Below are positions 24,371-36,924 of a DNA stretch of 64,000 nt, in pieces. Source of the DNA: Erythroxylum novogranatense (lineage: Eukaryota; Streptophyta; Magnoliopsida; Malpighiales; Erythroxylaceae). The notes under the pieces were generated by a model, which did no database searches, was not told where the DNA came from, and worked only from the letters and a program-made list of their open reading frames with translations. The stretch is taken from contig CM057224.1 of NCBI GenBank assembly GCA_029891385.1, positions 4,216,001 through 4,280,000 of the forward strand. The letters are read 5' to 3'. The translations under genes were made by a program, and so were the position numbers. Numbering within the stretch: position 1 is the stretch's first letter; every line of letters begins with the position of its first letter.

Positions 24371-25531
24371 TAGATCAGTACAGATGTAAGACAACAGTAA
24401 TACTCAAAGCCATTAGATAGTATCTGTACCGAGAATCTATTCACATATTATGAAACACTTATGGGTTGAATACATAACATATACAACTAGACCTCCACAT
24501 AAAGTGATCACAGAAAAAAACCATCAACTCTTATGACACTACCATATGTGGGTGAATAGATCATTCAAGCAATGGTTTTCCTCTATCTAATACCTTTATA
24601 CACACCTCAAAATCTCAAGTAAGTCCAACACTTGTAGGTAGAATAAACAAACAGGAGACTAGAGACATCCCTCAACGTGCAAGTAGAATAATTTAAAATA
24701 CTGACTCAAAAGGGTACTATGGTGACTACATCCTCATCAACACTCAAAAAGTACACAAACAGAAGGGATAAATCTTTATGTTATCCGCATATTCTTTATC
24801 GGTATATGATATGTGATAATGTAACATCAATAAATGCAAAACGCAAATGCACAGTCTCATTGTCAACACTAGTGTTGAAGACATTCTTTGAAAATTTTAT
24901 TTGAGACTTTCGTAGCAAAAAAATCTCATTAGAGCGATTATCGTATATCATCGGACACTGAACCAACCATTTGAGACATGAGAATCTCATGTATCTCCCT
25001 TATTGAAAGTTCGTTACATGAAAATTCACTCAAAATGGCTTTAGAATGTCTTAATTCCTTTTTCAAATGACTACTTGCAATCCTGAACACCGAACATGAG
25101 ACCTGAGACGCGAAAACTTAAAGTATATCTCTCATATCATATCCAAAGCATTAAAATTAACTCGAAATTGGCTTTAAACTTTAATTTATTACTAATGTGA
25201 TAAATCTAGAAAAATGGAACAACTCATTTTATGAATTTCTTAAACCTGAAAACTGAACTAAACCACCCCAGGACACCCTTACAGGAAATATGAATTTTTG
25301 GATTTTTTTGTTACTGTAGCGGCATGACATCAACATTGCATCAATGCAACAACTGTTGACGTTGGCATTCACTTTAGTGTCGACGTCAGTATGACATCAT
25401 TCGCTGGCATCAACTACGTGTGGAGGACATGTACATGCGCCACAGAACGATCACAACAAGCATAGTGCATGTGTTGTATATGCCAAACGCGCGCCCACAC
25501 TCGCTTATCAACTGATGCGTGCCCACGTGGC
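24371..25531. other. Intergenic, no gene recognised
   Basis: No supported frame. Expected to contain the leader and 5' LTR of the preceding Copia element, but no match to the 19275-19784 LTR was seen. The end (about 25430-25531) is richer in GC. Confidence 0.4.
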
Positions 25532-25536
25532 TCACC

Positions 25537-28507
25537 TATAACACCCCACACCCGCAGGATCCGAACCCGACATCCACAGTGATATCCGGGTTCGTGCCCC
25601 GCGAGAATGGCGTGCTAACCACTCGATCAAAAATCAGTACATTACTTTTAAATAACAAATGCGCTAAGTCATCGATTGGGTACAAACATTTTCAATAGCC
25701 ATCGAGATCAATCTTACGAATACAAATAACCATTTTAGTACAAAAGTCAAGACATGCAATGCAGACGCGAACTGATCCCGACTTCTGACCTTCACTTGAA
25801 TCCTGCGAACATACTCCCGTTTTGCTAACGGGTACTCTTCGATTCTGAAAATAAGTTGCATTGTTGGGTGAGTTTGCGAACTCGGTGAAAACCATCGTCG
25901 ATGGTTCACTCAAATCATGCATTACGCCAATTGCGTCTGTGACAAAGACGCAAGACAAGAATATTAATTAACGATATTATATAACGGTTTACGATGGTCT
26001 ATAACAGCCATTCTGACGATATCTGATGTCGAATAACAATATCTGATGGCGTAGAGCGCTTTACGTAACGATTATACGATGAGTCTATATCGATTATCTG
26101 ATATCGATAACAATATTACGGTAACATAATACGATTCACGATATCACATCACAATTTACAATAAATCATGGCATCACTCGATTCAAGAATCATCACACAA
26201 TTTGGCGATTCAATCAATCATGTATATGATGCATATGAGACTCTTTCCGGTTATTCGATGTTGTGCCCAAGTGCTCGATCGATGTTCGATGGGGGCGCGT
26301 CGAGGATTTTTCCCGGACTAAGCCCTGACGATGCAAAGTTCGAGCTCTAGGCTCTTTTCGGTGAGATTAGCAACTTGGGTCACGATCCTTTCGATCATGC
26401 ATTTATGCATGCAATGCGATGTTCAATAAATTCATATTGATGCTTCAAGATATGGCTATAAAAGCCCGGTAGTGTATTTCTCGAGAACATACGAAATTCA
26501 AGATTCATGATTCAAGATAATTTACGTGTATAGCTATAAAGCCCAAAGTAACGATTTTCGATGATTCATAATTCAATCCAATACAATAAACACATACAAT
26601 GCGATCGTACACCTTTCCAAAGAGTCATGCAATCATACAAATTACAATTCACATTGTTCATTCTATCTGATGAAGAGCATGCAACTCGGTCATATACATC
26701 TCAATAATAATACGATGCAATCCAATCACATATAATTCAAGAATCATGTACTTCACGTTATCAAGTAATTTACAAGTGAACATTTAGACACTCGAAATTT
26801 GAGAAACCAACTAGGTTACTCACCAGTAACTTCCGAGCTCATCGTCTGAAGTCCCAAAGAATGCCCGTGGAACGACGATCTAACGGTGCCTTTATAACAA
26901 GATGCAGATCTGATCTATTACAAAATCACTCAATTAAACAAAGATGCAAGAATGCATATGTCTCTATGAAATTATGTCCAATGCATGATCACGATTTCCA
27001 AGCTAAAACCCCATTTCGATATCCTATGATCGATCTCAACTCTTCACTCAATTGGATCAACACCGATTTAGTTCAATCCTCGCCTCGATTCAATTTTCTC
27101 AATTCATACTTCCTATAACAATTTCCTATCCATTGGTCAAATTATCGGTGAAAACTCAATTAGAACTCCAATTGTCTCAATTCAATATTTTGGTCACACT
27201 ATTAACCATAATTGACCTTAATCTCTACGAATCAGTACCATCATAATTAAATTCCAATTCTCATAATTATTCTCAATCGTAGACCTCTTTTCCTAGTTCA
27301 CAACGGATCTGGAATCACTTCAATTGGAGGTCTATACCAAAAGTTACGCCTTGATAAACCAAATTAAATCCAATAGAACAGGTCCTTTCGCGACCTTGAG
27401 GCCTCTCACGACATAAAATGGTCCGCCCGCGCGTGGCGTGAGCATTGCTTCGCCAAGGCGAACAACGCGCTTTCATGCGTCAGCCGAACGAGGAAACACA
27501 CCGGCATCATTCATATATATCGCTTCCAAGCGCTTCTACACTAGCTCGCCGTGGCGTACGAATATATATTCGTCACCGTTGGGCTCGCGTGCAGGCCGCT
27601 GCGTGCGACGAACTCCGTCGTCTTCTCCGATCGATCCTCCCTCTTAAAACCTCCATTGACACCCTCAACTACCTCAAATCTACCCTAATAAATGTCATAA
27701 ATGCAGTAGAATCCATTAAAAACAACATCAATACCATTTAAAACTTACCAATTACAGATCAATCCACAAATCACCGTAACCCTAACTTTCTCCAAAATCC
27801 ACGATTACTCCACTTTCAAGCCTCTAAACCCTTTATCAAACACCAACAACATGTTAGTCTTACTCAATAAGAGGGAAACCATAAAGAAAGATCAAGAAAT
27901 CCTCACCGATGGGAGGAAATCAAAGGACGTCGTCGAGAGGGAGAAGAGAACTCAAAAATGCCTTTAACCTTTCCCCAAATTACTAACCTTGTATTTATAG
28001 ACTTAAGTCTCCTAATCACCCAAATTTCACTCAAATTTTCAATGGCTCAACACATTTATTTTTATCAAGATAACTCTAAATTTTTCCATTATCATCGGAC
28101 TATTCTTTCAAGACTATACTGATCAATCCATCATCGGTCCAAAATTTTCGGTCCCGGCATTTTCTCCCAAATTTCTCGAAATTTTCTATAAGCCACTATA
28201 AAATACCACCACTCATAAACTATTCTAAATCAGTCACTTGAACCCAATAACTCAATTCCTCAATTAAACACGATTCGATCGGTCAATCACCCTCGCCACA
28301 CTATCCAAATTGATCAAATCTCAATTTACAATTATATACAGAAATCATGAATGCATGTACCAATGAATAAATAAATATGCATATGCAGTAGACCTGTTCC
28401 TCTATAATTAGAGGCCAGTAACATATTCAATCAGTGAATGCAGTGCAGTCTATCAGTCTAACCCATAATTACCAAAATGCCCTTGCTCGCAGTAACGGGA
28501 TGTTACA
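25537..28507 (-). repeat. 3' LTR (copy A) of the LARD-type element
   Basis: 2,971 bp; begins TATAACACCCC where the others have TGTA, and ends GGGATGTTACA. Minus-strand TATAAAT at 27993-27999. A single copy of the GACCTCT...AGGTC block lies near 27285-27335, and the CG-rich island at 27385-27615. A consensus-like splice donor CTG|GTGAGT is at 26823/26824, and the palindrome AACCATCGTCGATGGTT at 25890-25906. Many CAG words of copy B appear here as CGA. Confidence 0.9.
27993..27999 (-). promoter_or_regulatory. TATA box in LTR copy A
   Basis: CTATAAATAC on the minus strand, conserved at 32941-32947 in copy B and at 55005-55011 in solo LTR 3. It lies only about 510 bases from the U3 end. Confidence 0.6.
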
Positions 28508-28545
28508 ATTCACCCCTCCTAATTAAAATTTCGTCCTCGAAATTT
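28508..28545 (-). other. Polypurine tract and adjoining perfect hairpin
   Basis: Directly inside the 3' LTR, minus-strand GGAGGGGTGAAT (28508-28519) is the likely plus-strand primer. Next to it AAATTTCGTCCTCGAAATTT (28526-28545) has perfect 8-bp arms. This is the sequence that usually ends the pol frame of plant Gypsy elements. Confidence 0.75.
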
Positions 28546-30433
28546 CATATACGGCGAATCAAGAGGACAGGAGAATTGATCCACATCTTTTCTATTCTAA
28601 TTCCCACTCATATCCTGATAATTATTCGCAAATCCGTACATTCAGTATCAGAAACACATTTATCATACCTTTTAATCCAGTCCATAGAACATTTTGTAAA
28701 TCAAAACCATCCTTTAGAGTTTAGACCACTTTACCAATCTATTATTATTACAGATTCACTTCATTATCTTCATTAACTCAAATCAATCAAAGTCTTCGAC
28801 TATGTTCAGTCAATCTCAACTGACTCCAAGGATATCAGCCTCACAATTGCCTCAGCGATTCACATCGTTTAGTTACCCCACAAAGTACTATTCGATTCCA
28901 CACTTTAAACTCTTTTATTACTCTTTCGGTACATTCTTGTTGAACACTTCAATGGATCTTAGAGATTTCTCTAACAGTTTCTTTAGCAGTAAAACACATA
29001 CTCCACAATACAGTTATAAATATCATTTCCTCAAAAGTTAACTCCCATTTAAACTTCCCAATACGGTTTGCAAAAAAAAAATTTTGAATCACCAATTTGG
29101 TTTGCCAGTCCTTTTACACACAGTTGATTTGGAATTCCGATAACTTATACTACTTTCTTTTTACCCTTTACCAGTTTGACAGTTATCATTTGATAATAAC
29201 ATACTTATACACTATTGAATTTCTACTTAATCCATTTACTCTCTTTGCGAATTACTCAAATTCTCAAAATATCTCGATCATCATTAATTTGCATATCCAA
29301 ACTCTCACAGCAACACTCAGTATAACAATTTCAAATAATTTGTCACAGTATAGTTCACGAAGTTATACTTGCCCCCGAATACATAGAATCACTATGCCCT
29401 ATATCTACAAATTGCCTCATAACCCTTTTCGGGGACATTTCACTAACTATTGCCAAATCTTCCATTCAAAACAACATGATTAATACTTAAGCTGAACAGT
29501 TCTCCAAATGTCTCTTTCACAATCATCACCATACTATTCACACATTTTCTTCAAATATTTTGGCTAAGCTAATGCCGGAAAATCTTTGACACAGTTTGGA
29601 CGTATTCAACCTTCAGTTAGTTCCAATTAACTCCAAATCCCGTATACATATATTCCTGGAAAATTTTGCATTTTATCAATACCTCTATCACCATTAAGTC
29701 TCCCGATAAGTCATACTCAAATACTAAATCATTCACTATTCATTCGATCGGATTTAGATCCACTCTTATGAAACTCGCGTGCTTTACAATTTCCTCAACT
29801 ATACGGTTTATTTACTTCACTTTTAAATGCATTTAATCGATCTTGATACTCATAGTCACTTTCCAATTGTCACATCACACACATTCTCGATTTCACTACA
29901 CAGTCAAATACTCCCTTTTTCACTGATATTCGAACTTAAAGTTCTAGTCACAAATTGCTCCAATCACAACAGTTTATTTACCGCTTAGAATCATGCTAAG
30001 CATGCACTAACACTTACACAGTCACTAGCACATATATTATCACTTCACTCACCGGTCACTATCAGAACACTTATTCGTAATATTATACACTGATTCACAA
30101 TCACAAGTATGCACATTCGCAACACATTCAGTACAATCACTCACAATCAGAAATCATTATTCATAAATTCTCGTCATGGTAATCAATCCCAGTTATAACT
30201 CCTTTCTATCATGGAATACTGTATTTTCATCACCATGTACACTTGAACTCTTGCCATTTCTATCATATTTCTCCTTTCATTTTCCTCACTGCTTCTAATC
30301 GCTTAAACGATCGATACATGCTCATACATGTGACTCATATGCTAGACCGGGATCGGTTGTCACCGTCACGTGTGATGACTTAGATGCATACAACTTGACA
30401 CATTTTTCGAACGTCCATGTAAGATTGTACTTC
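28546..30433 (-). other. Non-coding interior of the LARD-type element
   Basis: About 1.9 kb. Short plus-strand open frames are present but are AT/C-rich, lack domains and lie antisense to the element. No retroviral motif was recognised. Confidence 0.7.
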
Positions 30434-30446
30434 GGGCTCGATACCA
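30434..30446 (-). other. Primer binding site, initiator-Met tRNA type
   Basis: Minus-strand TGGTATCGAGCCC, four bases inside the 5' LTR. It matches the usual plant TGGTATCAGAGC with one base missing; that lost base falls at a CAG word. Confidence 0.75.
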
Positions 30447-30450
30447 CAAA

Positions 30451-33400
30451 TGTAACACCCACACTGCAGGATCCGAACCCGACATCCACAAAGTGATATC
30501 CGGTCCGTGCCGCGAGAATGGCGTGCTAACCACTCGATCAAAAATCGACATTACTTTTAAATAACAAATGCGCTAAGTCTATCCAATTGGGTACAAACAT
30601 TTTCAATAGCCATGAGATCAATCTTACGAATACAAATAACCATTTTAGTACAAAAGTCAAGACATGCAATGCGACGCGAATCGATCCCGACTTCGACCTT
30701 CACTTGAATCCTGCGAACATACTCCGTTTTGCTAACGGGTACTCTTCGATTCTGAAAAATAAGTTGCATTGTTGGGTGAGTTTGCGATCTCAAGGTGAAA
30801 CCATCGTCGATGGTTCACTCAAATCATGCATTACGCCAATTAATGCAAACGCGACACGATAATATTAATTAACGGTATTATATAACGGTTTACGATGGTC
30901 TATAACGATTTCTGACGATGATACAATGACGATAATAATAATACAAGATGGCGTAGAAACGGTTTACGTAACGATGTACGAGTCTATATCAAGATACGAT
31001 TGGTAACAATATTACAGTAACATAATGCAGTTCACAGTATCACATCACAATTTACAGTAAATCATGGCATCACTCAGTTCAGTAATCATCACACAATTTG
31101 GCAGTTCAATCAATCATGTATATGATGCATATGAGACTCTTTCCGGTTATTCAGTGTTGTGCCCAAGTGCTCAGTCAGTGTTCAGTGGGGGACGCGCGTC
31201 AGGGATTTCTCCCCTCGGGCTAAGCCCGGACAGTACAGTGTTCGAGCTCTAGGCTCTTTTCAGTGAGATTAGCAACTTGGGTCACAGTCCTTTATCTGAT
31301 CATGCATTTATGCATGCAATGCAGTGTTCAATAAATTCAGTATTCAGTAGCTCAGTATATGGCTATAAAAGCCCGGTAGTGTATTTCTCAAGAATATACG
31401 AAATTCAAGATTCATGATTCATAATTTACGATGTATAGCTATAAAGCCCGATGTAAGATACTCGATGATTCATAATTCAATCCAATACAGAAAACACATA
31501 CAATGCGATCGTACTCCTTTCCAAAGTAGTCATGCAGTCATACAGTGCAATTCACATTGTTCATTCTATACTGAAGAGCATGCAACTCACCATATACATC
31601 TCAAGAATAATACAAAGGCAATCCAATCACATATAATTCAAGAATCATGTACTTCACGTTATCAAGTAATTTACTGATGAACATTTAGACACTCAAAATT
31701 TGAGAAACCAACTAGGTTACTCACACCAGTAACTTCCGAGCTACGCTCGAAGTCCCAAGAATGTCCGTGGAACGACGATCTAACGGTGCCTTTATAACAA
31801 TGCAATGATACCCATTACAAAATCGCTCAATTAAACGATGCAAGAATGCATATGTCTCTATGAAATTATGTCCAATGCATGATCACGATTTCCGGTGCTA
31901 AAACCCCATTTCGATATCCTATGATCGATCTCAACTCTTCACTCAATTGGATCAACACTGATTTAGTTCAATCCTCGCCTCGGTTCAATTTTCTCAATTC
32001 ATACTTCCTATAACAATTTCCTATCCATTGGTCAAATTATACGTTGAAAACTCAATTAGAACTCCAATTGTCTCAATTCAATATTTTGGTCACACTATTA
32101 ACCATAATTGACCTTAATCTCTACGAATCAGTACCATCATAATTAAATTCTAATTCTCATAATTATTCTCAATCGTAGACCTCTTTCCCTAGTTCACAAC
32201 GAATCTGGAATCACTTCAATTGGAGGTCCCTCTTTCCCTAGTTCACAACGAATCTGAAATCACTTCAATTGGAGGTCTATACCAAAAGTTATGCCCAATA
32301 AACCAAATTAAATCCAATAGAACAGTCCCCTTCGTCGCGGCCTTGAGGCCCTTGCCGCGGCATAAAATGGTCCGCTCGCCGCGGCGTGAGCATTGCTCGC
32401 CGCGGCGAACAACGCGCCCTTGGCGCGCCGCGAGACGAGGAAACACACCGCGGCATCATTCATATATAACGCTCGCCGCGACGCCCTACACTAGCTTCGC
32501 GCGGCGCATTTAATATATATTAAATCGCCGTTGGGCTCAGCGTGCGAGCAGCGGCGTTTAACTCCGTCGTCTTCTCCGATCAATCCTCCCTCTTAAAACC
32601 TCCATTAACACCCTCAACTACCTCAAATCTACCCTAATAAATGCCATAAATGCAGTAGAATCCATTAAAAACAACATCAATACCATTTTAAACTTACCAA
32701 TTACAGATCGATCCACAAATCACCGTAACCCTAACTTTCTCCAAAATCCACGATTAGTCCACTTTCAAGCCTCTAAACCCTTTATCAAACACCAACAACA
32801 TGTTAGTCTTACTCAATAAGAGGAAACCATAAAGAAAGATCAAGAAATCCTCACCGATGGGAGGAAATCAAAGGACGCCGTCGAGAGGAGAAGAGAACGG
32901 CAAAATGCCTTTAACCTTTCCCCAAATTACTAACCCTTGTATTTATAGACTTAAGTCTCGAATCACCCAAATTTCGGTCTCAAATTTTCAATGGCTCAAC
33001 ACATTTATTTCTTATCAATATAACTCTAAATTTTCCATTATCATCGGACTATTCTTTCAAGACTATACAAATCAATCGATTATCGGTCCAAAATTTCCTA
33101 TCCGGCATTTTCTCCCAAATTTCTGGAAATTTCCTATAAGCCACTATAAAATATCACCACTCATAAACTATTCTAAATCGGTGACTTGAACCCAATAACT
33201 CAATTCCTCAATTAAACACGATTGATCAATCAATCACCTCAATTCACTATCCAAATAATTCATCGGTCTCAATTTACAATTATATACCGAAATCATGAAT
33301 GCATGTACCAATGAATAAATAAATATGCATATGCAGAGACCCGTTTCTATAATTAGAGGCCAAGAATATATTCAATCGGTGAATGCGATGCGATCTATCG

Positions 33401-33451
33401 CCTAACCCATAATTACCAAAATGCCCTTGCTCGCAGTAACGGGATGTTACA
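30451..33451 (-). repeat. 5' LTR (copy B) of the LARD-type element
   Basis: 3,001 bp, TGTAACACCC to GGGATGTTACA. Compared with copy A it has an extra 49-bp tandem unit (near 32181-32277) and better preserved CAG words over 31020-31350, but CGA in place of CAG near 33370-33405. Palindrome 30799-30815, CG-rich island 32325-32560, minus-strand TATA 32941-32947. Confidence 0.9.
32181..32278. repeat. 49-bp tandem duplication inside LTR copy B
   Basis: CTCTTTCCCTAGTTCACAAC begins at 32181 and again at 32230; copies A, 2 and 3 have the unit once. The unit is bounded by GACCTC and GAGGTC, so each copy is itself an imperfect hairpin. Confidence 0.85.
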
Positions 33452-33489
33452 TCACCCCTCATCCAGACACATGTCAGCCATTGTTGTAC

Positions 33490-35356
33490 GCGCCAAACAT
33501 ACCTATAGCATTCAATGTTGTACAGTCTTATTATTATCAACCTATAGTGGATGATATTACCTCTTATGGTCCAGGATATAAAGCTCCTTCAATTGATGAC
33601 TATAGTTGTAAACTTTTGAGTAGCTCTACTTTTGAAATAAAAAGCTATTTGGATGCAAGAAGAATGACTTAGGCTGCTTATATGTGTTCAATTATGTGTG
33701 ATAGTTGGACAAATAGAAAACAAGAGCCTATTATTAATTATTTAGTTTATTTTGCAAAAAGGATAATATTTTTTGAGTCTATTGATGTATATGGCCTTGT
33801 TAGAAATAATAATACTCTATTTCAAATATTTGATAAAGTTGTGAATGAAATTAGGCTAGAAATATTGTTAAGTTCATTACTAATAATGATTTTGCTTTCA
33901 AAGAAGATGGAAAAAGATTGCAAAACAGGTATAATTCTTTTTATTGCACTCTTTGTGCTGCATATTACATTGAGTTGATGTTGGAAAATATGCGAGATGC
34001 TAGATATTTTCATATTATTGATGAGACTGTATAAAAAAAAGTTGACCAAGTTTATCTACAATTATGCATGGGTCATGAATTAAATGATAAAGGATTTCAT
34101 CAATAATAAGAATTTGTGTTATCTTGTTATCACAAGATTTTAAAATAATTTTATTACTTTATTGTTTTATTCTAATGAAGAAGGAGTTGAGGTTTATAAC
34201 TGATAAGTAAGTTGCATCTCAACATGCTAGGTATAATGCTAGATAGAAGGTCTCTAGAATTATACTTAAAGAATATAAATTTTGGTTCCAATTTTAATTT
34301 GTCATCTAAGTTTGTGAGGCCTTTGGTGAGGGTACTATGTCTAATGATAGTGATGAGAAGGCAATAATAGGTTATTTTTATAATGTCATAGAGAGAACAT
34401 AAGAAACAATCAATGTCAGCTGAAAAATAGCTCTTTTTAGCACATACAGTATCTTGCAATCATCAATGAGAGATGAGAAAGGCAACTTTAATTTATGTTA
34501 TTTGCAACTAGGGTATTTTTGAATCTTAGTGTCTTTTACAAAGAAAGCTAAAGTTAATAGAAAATGTTATTAATTATTACAACAATTGTTGCTCAAAAGA
34601 TAATAAAAGATCTTCTAAGTTTACAAATGAAGATTTATAAGGATGCTTATGGTGATTTTGGGATGTCTATTTCTATTTATCAAGAGACAAATTTAATCCA
34701 GGTATATATTTTCACCTTTTCTATTTGTTGAAAATTAACCATTACTTTATTTTGTTTATAATGTTACTTTTCTTATCTTAAACTTGCTTGGTTGGACCAA
34801 TTTGGAAGTGGTGTTTTAGAATTGTAAAGGTCTGCAATTCAAATTTTGAGTCAATATGTGAGTGTAAAAAGGTGTGAAAAAATTGAAGCACATTTGAATT
34901 CATTCATTCTAAGGAAAGAAATAACTTGAAACACAAAAAATTGAACAAATTGATCTCTGTCTGATACACAAAAAATTGAACGAATTGATCTCTGTTTGAT
35001 CCAATTTAAAGCTTCAGGGAAGGTATGTCATTATCATTATTAAGTTGAATATTATTTATTGTAGTTTTTTAATTATTTTATTTTATTTGTTTACTAGGAT
35101 TCTTAATAGAACAAGTAGTTATGTGGATTCAATTTGCCTTAACTATATCGATCTTTTAGCAGATTAGGTTTCTGAGGAACCAAGGTTGATAGATGAGAGT
35201 GACTTGAAAGATAATCTTAAATGAGAAAGTACTAACATGTCATTTGGTATATTGAATTTGAATCATGATGACGATGAAGGTCCTCTCAATAGTGAGAATT
35301 TTATACCAAATGAGAGTTGAGGTCAATGCGATTTGAGTGAATATTCGATTGAATGA
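33490..35356 (+). pseudogene. hAT transposase pseudogene 1 (DUF659 + dimerisation)
   Basis: Plus-strand fragments line up with the better copy at 36925-39384: SYYYQPIVDDITSYGPGY near 33520, CDSWTNRKQEPIINYLVY near 33700, STFEFIHSKERN near 34890 and a WGQC-type tail ending at TGA 35354-35356. The N-terminal BED zinc finger is missing; the LARD-type element ends just upstream (33456). Stops and frameshifts occur in all segments, with two intron-like breaks at the same places as in copy 2. Not functional. Confidence 0.8.
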
Positions 35357-36924
35357 AATTCTAGGTTTTCATTTCTTCTCTTTTTTTATTTCACTTCTAT
35401 TTAATATATATGTTAAATTTTGTATGTTCTATATAAATATAACTATAAATGTTTTGTTTCAGGTTTCACTTTCAATTAGTTATTTCCTCGATATGAACTC
35501 TTGTTGTAATACTTAGAGAGTTAAAAGGCTTTATTATTCTTTTTATTATTTCGATGTAATTATTATTTATTATATGATGAAATTGTAACACTTTAAGTAC
35601 TTTGTATTATCCTTATTTTTATATTAGTATGATGATTAAATAATCTTTTGTATTAATTGTAGTTATTATTTATATGTAAAATATGTGAAAAGTGATATTA
35701 ATATAAATATATATATTATTGTTATTTCTAATTTCTAATTTTATAAATTTTGGAGACATGTTTGATGTAAAATTATAAATTATATAGTACAATATATTGA
35801 AAGATTATTTTGTAATTCTAAAAAATTATGGATTATTTTATAATTTTAAATTTATCTTAAATGATACACGATATTGACTAATATTTACATAGTATTGTAT
35901 CATAATCAAATTCGATATTGGTATTGGTACAATATTCATCATATTGTTTCAGGTTGTTCGGGATCAGTTGCCTAAGGCCTAGTCGGGCAAAAGTTGTCAA
36001 GCCACGCTCCGGCCTAGGTGATCCCAGTTCAACCCTGTCCATTATCACTCCTACACACAACAATAATAAATATGGGAAATTACATAAACAAATTAGGTAG
36101 ATTATAATATTATGTTGAATTTTTATTCACTCTAAATTCATAAATGTGGCTAATTAAATAAATTACATAATGTATTCACAAGTGAAGAATATAATATACC
36201 ATAAATTCGTTAACAATAAATTCGTGAACAATGAAAATGACTTAATTTCATGTCATCATCTCTACTTTTAAAAAAATAGTACGAAAAGTTTAATTGATTT
36301 GAAACTTTACTTTTGTTTTCTTTATACCCGACTCCTTTTTATTACTCTACCCTCTCCAACAAAATTATAAATACCGTCTTTGGGCTTTAGATTGCAGTTG
36401 AGTTCGAATGTAATGCATTCTGCATCAAGATACCGTGTCGGGTAATTTTATAAATTTATGAAATAGTCCCTTAAATTTTTAAAAATTGCAAAATAGTCTA
36501 TGTTAAACTTTACTAGTTTACTGTTTACATCAATCATACTTTCAAAAATATTAATAATAAATAATAATGACAATTAATATGAATTAACAATAATTTTAAA
36601 TATTTTACATATAAATAATAACCACAATTAATATAAACAAAGACAATCATCATCATACAATTATAAAATTAAGAATAATACTGAGTATTTAAAATATTAC
36701 AATAATACAATTTTATCATTTTAATAAATGATATTACATCAAAAGATTCAAAAGATTTATAAAAGAACAATAAATATTACAAAAAGAGTTTATGACGAAA
36801 AAACAATCAAGTAGAAGTTAAACCTGAAATAAAAATATTACAGTTACATTACATATATACAATTTAAATTTGATAATCAAATACAAGTAAAATTAAAAGA
36901 AGAGGAAAAATGAAAACCTAAAAT
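35357..36924. other. Facing 3' regions of the two hAT copies
   Basis: No gene. The AT-rich 3' flanks of copy 1 (to about 35930) and copy 2 (down to about 36070) share words such as GTTATTATTTATATGTAAAA in opposite orientation, so they form a decayed inverted repeat. Terminal inverted repeats could not be fixed. Confidence 0.5.

Larger units (their letters stand above)
25537..33451 (-). mobile_element. Complete two-LTR, non-coding retrotransposon (LARD-type)
   Basis: 7,915 bp with a perfect 5-bp duplication TCACC (25532-25536 and 33452-33456). In element sense (minus) the order is 5' LTR 33451-30451, initiator-Met primer site, a 1,943-bp interior (30450-28508), purine tract, 3' LTR 28507-25537. 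No gag, protease, integrase or RT motif is readable in the interior on either strand. The polypurine tract with an AAATTTCG inverted repeat, and the style of the termini, suggest derivation from a Ty3/Gypsy element. It would need enzymes from another element to move. Confidence 0.9.

Noticed and set aside
28477..29483. Series of plus-strand frames (99, 79, 128 codons)
   Set aside because: They are antisense to the LARD-type element, low-complexity and without motifs.
35935..36065. tRNA-like or structured RNA
   Set aside because: A GC-richer stretch with some self-complementarity (GGCCTAG, CTAGGC), but no cloverleaf could be drawn.
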